Notes under the pieces: model-generated
Told to the model about the DNA's origin: nothing
The model's database searches: none
The model's input: the letters and a program-made list of their open reading frames with translations, nothing else
Origin: Apis mellifera
Lineage: Eukaryota; Arthropoda; Insecta; Hymenoptera; Apidae
Direction: 5' to 3'
Length of the DNA: 64,000 nt
Assembly (NCBI RefSeq): GCF_003254395.2
Contig: NC_037638.1
Location: 27,439,649-27,503,648 of the forward strand
Translations under genes and position numbers: made by a program
In this document: positions 60,201 to 64,000 of the stretch, piece after piece
How the letters are laid out: the number at the start of each line of letters is the position of its first letter
Position numbering within the stretch: position 1 is the first letter of the stretch

Positions 60201-63200
60201 TTTAATGATGGATATTTATGTCGATAGAATTTTTTTCCTTTTTCTGTAATTTGTATGCATATTGCATCTATTTTCCTTTGCTTGTATTTTTATAATATAT
60301 TTACGATTGTTTAATTCCTGTTTGTTTCGAATCATAAATCCAATTAATAGATTATACATCTTGTGTATCTTTTTTTTTTCTTTTTCTTTTTCCCTCTACT
60401 CTAAAATAAACGAAGATACCGAATGTAAATAATAATTTCTATAATAATATATTACTCGACACAGGCACGATAAACTTATAAATTTGCTCGAGTTTACATA
60501 TTACACGTTACACAATTAACATACTTAAAAAAAAAAAATTTATATAAGTAGAGTGTGTACTTGTGTGTAAGATAAACTGGTTCCACGTTAGAAATGCAAA
60601 TGTCATTTATCGAAAACTGGTTGCTGGATGATGGATAAACTATTTTCTAATTAAATCATCTGGAATGTCATATCAAATCATAAATGGCATCTAATCTATA
60701 TTTCGTTTCTTTCCACGCACACACTTATATATATGATAATTTTCGAAATCGGAAAAATCGAAATTGTTTCTCTGATGGATATCAAAGTTCTTTACACGAG
60801 TCGTAAAATTTTCTATATAACGAAATTTGTTGTTCAAAACGCGTGAAATTGATCGACGTTTATAATAAACGTTGAACAATTCTTTAACCTATATTTACAA
60901 AGTTATAAGTATAACTTATTCGAACGATATCACAACATATTTGACATATCATAAATCGGATTTGTTATCTCGAATCTGAACAAAAAGGTGTAATTATTTA
61001 TGTTTACGATAATTTTAAACAAACTAAACTAAAAACAATGTAAATTCTTCACGATATCGGAGCAATAATGATTTTTATCCGATAAATAATTCTCATTTAA
61101 AATATAATCAATACCAACGAGAGAGAGAAAAGAAAAAGAGAGAAATGAAAAACAATAATGAAAAACAATAATGAAAAGCAATATTAATAGATAGTTAATT
61201 GAAAATGGTCTAAAATACGATAAAAAAATTTGGTTAACAATGTTTCGTGAATGATCTAATCTAACTGAATTATATTATTAACCTGATTTCACAATTATCA
61301 AAAATATATACACTTTTGTTTAGTTTTCGATTTGAGCATAAAGGTAAATTATATATCGATATATGATGCAGCAGCAAATTACTAAAATGATTATTACTAT
61401 TAATCAAATTATAGAAAGAAAAAAAAGATCGATATACGTAAAAGTTGATGGAATTTTTTAAATCTCTTGAATCCTGGAATAACGAAGAAATTGTGAAATC
61501 TTAACAACGTTATTACCAACATTAACCATCCGCGTGAAACCGTACGTTCAAGAATGTTCCAATATAGAAAAAAGAAAATTATATATGCACGGTGATGCGA
61601 TTTAATTTTCAAATATAATATAGCAATAAAGTGATAAAACAATAATCTTATTATTTTACGAGATTTCAAATACTTATTACGCTCCACTAATGAATATAAA
61701 TACTTTTTATATAGTTTCATCTACTTTTACTTTGTACGTTTTACTTTGTACATCGCGGACACTCGTTTCGAGTCATCCATCTACGATAATATTCAAAACG
61801 CAAAATTTTCGAAAGTTTGAAAAATAACTTTCATTTTATCATCGTAAATTAAGAGAATTATCCTCGTTTTATCCGGTTCAACACGGTGTTAACGCAGCAA
61901 ATTTAAACGATTTTGAAACAAAAGTATGGAAAAGTATGGACAAGTAATCCGATCTGCGGATATTAATTCAATGGAATCGATTAATTACTGGAAACATCGT
62001 TATTTTTTTACTTAATAAATAGAGATGCGCGTGATTTGCATATGCGGCTGTATTTACGTTTCAATTGATTTCAAAACAGTGGACGTAAATCCAGAAAAAA
62101 AAAAAGAAAAAAATAATTCGAAATGGATATAAAATATATATAAGTATATACTTATATCTCTTTACGGCAGGTTTCAATTAATAAATAGGGAAGTAGTTTT
62201 TTTTTCTTTAAATAAAATATACTATTAAATATAAGAAAAAAAAAAGGGAAAAAAAAGCAATTTGACAGATAGATACAAGTTTTATTTTACAAAAAATATT
62301 GATGATGATGTTGTTGCAATAAAAAACGATGTAATTAGAAAACGATATAAATACGATTATATGCTCTTTCTTGGAAGAAACTTCCCCAGAAATTACGTTA
62401 TATTGTAACACGCGATGATTAATTACAGCGCAATAAATACAAACTCTTGATAATATTTTAACTCGTATAAGAACATATTTATACATATTTATAACGACGA
62501 TAATTTAAACAGAGGCAGATCAAACGAAGGTAATTTAGCAGATGGGGCCGTGATACGACATTAACCGTCGTGTTTCTTTGCGAGCCAACTTATTTATTAT
62601 TCAACGAAAAAGAATATTAAAAAAATATACAAAATACACTTCTTTTCTTTCTTTCTTTCTTTTTTTTCGAATAGATAAGAATAAGATAAGAAGAAGGAAT
62701 GAAAATCGAGATCGCACGTACCTGGAAGGAACGATGGTGAGGATGATGGGGATGATGAAATTGCGGTGTGTGAATCATGTCGCCGGTCTCAGGATCCTCG
62801 CACCTCGACGACTTCGCGACCTCGACGCTGCTCGAGCTGCTTATAATCGGCGACTCGTCGTCCTTTGCTTCGCTCGTCGATTCTTCGATGCTATCTTTTT
62901 CCTTCTTCTTCACTTCCGGTTTCGTTTCCTATATATTTTTATATATACATGATATAGTATCACTTTTTCATTAACAATCAATAGAAGCAGACTTAAATTG
63001 TTCGAATGTACTTTAAATTAGGAATGAATAAGGAGATCTTTGTTCAAATGTTACGTCGTTTCGAGATGATTCGCGAATTGAATTTTAAGAAAATAGTTTC
63101 AATTTTGAATAATAATAGGGAACGAAATTTTGAAACGTAATAAACGTCTGTTTGAATAAATTCACTTTTAACCAAAGCCTAAAACTATTAGCCTATTACC

Positions 63201-64000
63201 TCGTTCTATCGAACCGGTTAAATGACCGGTTTTTAAATAAAAATTATATATATACATACATACATATATATATATTTTTTTTTCGATCGAACGAAGGTGA
63301 CAGTCAATTAAATATATGGCGACGTTAAACAAAAATTGATTTTCGAGTAACGAAAAACTATATATACCTACATACGTATATATTTTATATTTCGTAAGAG
63401 AAGAACAGGGGAAGCGGTCATGCAATAATATTATATCTTCGATTTCTCTTCATTCGATCCATTTGCGATCAATTTCTTGTACATATATTTCTCGTCAAAG
63501 ATGCGATGCGACCAATGCTATTTTGCAGAACACGTCTGAAAATGTTACAATTACGCTTCTGTTTCGATAAAAGTCGAAAATTCCAATTCCTAGCAAGGAT
63601 TAAATAATTTTTTTCTTTTTAATTAAGAATAATAATTAACGTTATTCCGTTGTTTCAAAGAAAGAGAGAGAGAGAGACAACGTTCTTGAAAGTTCGAGAG
63701 TTATTGAAATTATCCAATTCCATTCCATTCTTCTCAAAATTATAATTATTCCGATGTTTGCGTTTCTACTAATTCTTTTTCTCAACATTCTCTCGACAAT
63801 GGAGGAAGGAAAAAAAATATATATATACATACATACAAATGAAAGTAGCGGATAGAAAGGAATAAAATGTGGGTAAATAAAGATCGGGACAAACCTCTGA
63901 TTGCGCCTCATCGAGGCCAACGAGTTGGAGTGCCTCCTCGAGATTGAATCCGTCGGGTAGATCCAAACTATCGTTGTTAAGAAGACTTTCGACGTTTGCG
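32143..64000 (-). CDS. cnc: Cap-n-collar CNC-bZIP transcription factor (NRF/CncC orthologue), 3' part; 5' end outside the window
   Basis: Cnc binds antioxidant-response elements with small Maf and controls detoxification and head patterning. Coding exons seen on the minus strand: 63895-64000 (open at the edge), 62722-62928, 51230-51461, 50821-51045, 33743-34031, 33372-33520, 33098-33274, 32912-33010, 32432-32796, 32143-32310. All phases join, giving 671 residues in the window. Landmarks: LDLPDGFNLEEALQLVGLDE at the first exon; RMPFMRAMSMEQRWQDL and SSLLNDEDLHLMDMAMNDG (acidic, Neh4/5-like); the serine-rich MDASSDSAVSSMGSERVP (a DSGxxS-like degron position, Gly replaced by Ala); the CNC block LNVPIPVNDIINLPMDEF; the basic region KNKVAAQNCRKRKLD; a leucine zipper; and DGNVLLVPRN, the Neh3-like end. 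The Keap1-binding N-terminus would lie beyond 64000. The last donor (CAA|GTTGGT) is unusual, but phase and homology fix it. Confidence 0.96.
32432..32796 (-). CDS. cnc: cnc exon encoding the CNC domain and bZIP region
   Basis: Starts after TTTTTCTCTTCAG (phase 1) and ends at TTTCAA before GTTGGT (phase 0). It encodes the CNC domain (VPIPVNDIINLP through SLIRDIRRRG), the DNA-contacting basic region with N-AA-x-x-C-R (NKVAAQNCRKRK), and the heptad-repeat helix through LYRHVFQ. Both DNA binding and small-Maf pairing therefore depend on this one exon, which every cnc isoform must share. Confidence 0.96.
36800..36810 (+). promoter_or_regulatory. CNC/small-Maf binding site (ARE/MARE type)
   Basis: GTGACTCAGCA, or TGCTGAGTCAC on the other strand, is a full NF-E2/ARE site: it satisfies RTGACnnnGCR and the Maf-extended TGCTGAGTCA. 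It lies about 660 bases downstream (minus strand) of the candidate first exon at 37.5 kb, inside the cnc intron. Autoregulation of cnc is an inference. Confidence 0.5.
37471..37504 (-). CDS. cnc: Candidate alternative first coding exon of cnc (short isoform)
   Basis: The minus strand reads MATMGVIVYIP plus one base, then GTAGGTAATT. Using the GT at 37470 gives phase 1, which joins the exon at 34031 in frame to read ..IPSMYTMRML. A competing donor four bases on (AG|GTAATT) has a better exon end but would shift the frame, making this a leader instead. The upstream 37.5-38.0 kb is CpG-bearing and promoter-like. Drosophila cnc likewise has a short isoform lacking the N-terminus. Confidence 0.45.
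38361..38580 (-). other. Candidate non-coding first exon / CpG-rich promoter of a short cnc transcript
   Basis: A GC- and CpG-rich block stands out in AT-rich intron DNA and ends, on the minus strand, at CTTAA|GTGAGTACTTAC, a strong donor. Spliced to the next cnc exon (34031) the frame opened here would close quickly, so it would be 5'UTR and translation would begin at MYTMRMLDNG. The upstream boundary is not determined. Confidence 0.4.
40920..40930 (+). promoter_or_regulatory. Second ARE-core match in the cnc intron
   Basis: GTGACTAAGCA fits RTGACnnnGCR, but the middle differs from the Maf-type TCA. The core alone is expected several times by chance in 64 kb, so this is weaker than the 36.80-kb site. 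Confidence 0.25.
42259..42292. repeat. (TA)17 microsatellite
   Basis: An uninterrupted TA run in AT-rich intron DNA. Shorter TA runs occur at 26.66-26.72, 41.76-41.77 and 53.56-53.58 kb. Confidence 0.95.
46634..46662 (+). repeat. (AAAT)n microsatellite
   Basis: About six tandem AAAT units flanked by A-runs, some 350 bases upstream of the vasa promoter region. Confidence 0.85.
47020..47029. promoter_or_regulatory. NRF1/EWG-type palindrome upstream of vasa
   Basis: CGCATGCGCA fits the palindromic NRF-1 (insect Ewg) site YGCGCATGCGCR at nearly all positions. It lies about 150-230 bases upstream of the vasa leader-exon donor, in a locally CpG-containing block within AT-rich DNA, as expected for a promoter element. 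Confidence 0.4.
47100..47250 (+). other. vasa: vasa 5' leader exon (transcription start approximate)
   Basis: A less AT-rich block ends at CAACAA|GTAAGTTTTT. Splicing from 47251 to the acceptor TTTTTACAG (ending 48026) puts a non-coding leader six bases before the start codon. The 5' limit is a guess from composition. Confidence 0.5.
48033..50126 (+). CDS. vasa: Vasa germline DEAD-box RNA helicase, 630 residues
   Basis: Vasa is the ATP-dependent RNA helicase of germ plasm and nuage that promotes germ-cell mRNA translation and piRNA processing. Coding exons: 48033-48089, 48162-49925, 50055-50126. The start MADDWGKTVSY is the first ATG after the leader acceptor. Order: short RG/GG-rich linker (GRGKGRGHGKGGSRGRGG, about 79-100); acidic stretch; Q motif (KKPTPVQKHALPII); motif I AQTGSGKT (240-247); PTREL; TPGRLLDF; DEAD (354-357); SAT (389-391); the Vasa-specific LFLAVGIVGGACSDVEQNF; SIHGDRLQ; VATAVAARGLDI; HRIGRTGR (537-544); and an acidic end closing in EEEW, the C-terminal hallmark of Vasa rather than Belle/DDX3. 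No CCHC zinc knuckles are present. It lies antisense inside a cnc intron, 694 bases from the nearest cnc exon. Confidence 0.97.
50310..50315 (+). terminator. vasa: vasa polyadenylation signal
   Basis: AATAAA about 185 bases after the stop codon is the first good hexamer. It would end the vasa transcript before the cnc exon at 50821. Confidence 0.5.
54035..54854. repeat. Five-copy tandem repeat, unit about 153-173 bp
   Basis: Units begin TACTCTAAAAACTGG at 54035, 54208, 54377, 54548 and 54701 (periods 173, 169, 171, 153, then a copy ending near 54854). Each contains a (GA)n run, CTCGCAAGGAA and TTTAAATGGAAAAATGG. The last two copies share a common internal deletion and are closest to each other. 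Long open frames on the minus strand here simply repeat with the unit. Confidence 0.95.
55631..56403. repeat. Three-copy diverged tandem repeat, unit about 230-280 bp
   Basis: Copies start ATTCAATTATTAAAA near 55634, 55863 and 56139. They share ACGAGTTCATTTTCTCGAAT, AAAATTTTCTTCCGC, ATCGTTCTCTTTAAGA and a terminal AAAGAAAAATATTAAGC or A-run. Copies 2 and 3 share an inner segment (ATCAAAATCAACAAAATCC) absent from copy 1. Confidence 0.9.
58411..58521 (-). CDS. cnc: Candidate alternative first coding exon of cnc (37 residues)
   Basis: The minus strand opens with ATG and reads MNDVQQFVVKPHSQSIEQQY, through WNLVVDEGLLQ, then a donor TTACAG|GTATATAT at phase 0. That is exactly the phase the next cnc exon (51461, GRMPFMRAM) needs, the same phase left by the long-form exon at 62722. 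It cannot be an internal cassette in this frame, because stops precede the ATG. It would give an isoform lacking the N-terminal part but keeping the Neh4/5-like and CNC-bZIP parts. A separate gene cannot be excluded. Confidence 0.6.
58522..59900 (-). promoter_or_regulatory. CpG-rich region upstream of the internal cnc first exon
   Basis: A GC/CpG-rich island in otherwise AT-rich intron, containing the palindrome CACGATCGTG near 59305 and GC-rich blocks at 59.26-59.6 kb. It lies directly upstream of the 58521 start codon on the minus strand, so promoter activity is the simplest reading. No TATA box is clear. Confidence 0.3.
59631..59658 (+). repeat. (CTT)n microsatellite with trailing CGT units
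   Basis: About nine CTT units followed by CGTCGTCGT. Open frames over it read as leucine, serine or lysine runs. Confidence 0.9.
62929..63894 (-). other. cnc intron, no gene seen
   Basis: An intron of just under 1 kb between exons ending DEAQSE and starting ETKPEVKKKE, both phase 0. AT-rich with short TA and GA runs. Confidence 0.85.

Larger units (their letters stand above)
51462..62721. other. 11.3-kb cnc intron with tandem repeats and an internal first exon
   Basis: The intron lies between exons ending HRSFQ (62722) and starting GRMPFMRAM (51461). It contains two tandem-repeat arrays (54.0-54.9 and 55.6-56.4 kb), a candidate first exon at 58.4-58.5 kb with a CpG-rich region upstream of it (58.6-59.9 kb), a CTT microsatellite and AT-rich DNA toward 62 kb. 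Open frames over 52-53.5 and 57.2-58 kb lack supporting features. Confidence 0.65.

Overview
This is a eukaryotic nuclear window from an insect, most likely an aculeate hymenopteran of the honey-bee type. The evidence is that the genes are split by many small GT-AG introns, that strongly AT-rich DNA alternates with CpG-rich stretches, and that the encoded proteins (Cap-n-collar, Vasa, DPCD, a DUSP11-like RNA phosphatase) are typical insect orthologues. I see no bacterial or viral genes, no rRNA, tRNA or CRISPR array, and no intact transposon. All gene models were assembled by hand from splice sites, reading phase and protein similarity.

Left part (1-26.5 kb): one minus-strand gene fills it, a DUSP11/PIR1-like RNA 5'-phosphatase. 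It has nine small coding exons scattered over 26 kb, begins with a GC-AG intron, and ends in a long proline-rich tail. Its introns hold microsatellites, G-rich tracts and CpG-rich non-coding DNA. One intron also holds a possible small plus-strand gene of unknown function (8.38-9.75 kb).

Middle (26.5-32 kb): DPCD, a ciliary protein, lies on the minus strand with four exons and a very short 3' end. A near-consensus RFX X-box sits just upstream of its start codon. Extremely AT-rich DNA separates it from the next gene.

Right part (32-64 kb): the gene cnc (CNC-bZIP transcription factor of the NRF/CncC family) runs on the minus strand and continues past the right edge. Ten coding exons of the long form are in the window. 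Two further places look like alternative first exons (58.4 kb and 37.5 kb) and one like a non-coding first exon (38.4 kb). A 16.8-kb cnc intron contains a complete germline gene, vasa, in the opposite orientation. The vasa message would therefore be complementary to cnc intronic RNA, and the two genes may influence one another's expression. The same intron carries a full CNC/small-Maf (ARE/MARE) site close to the proposed internal cnc promoters. Another cnc intron contains two local tandem-repeat arrays.
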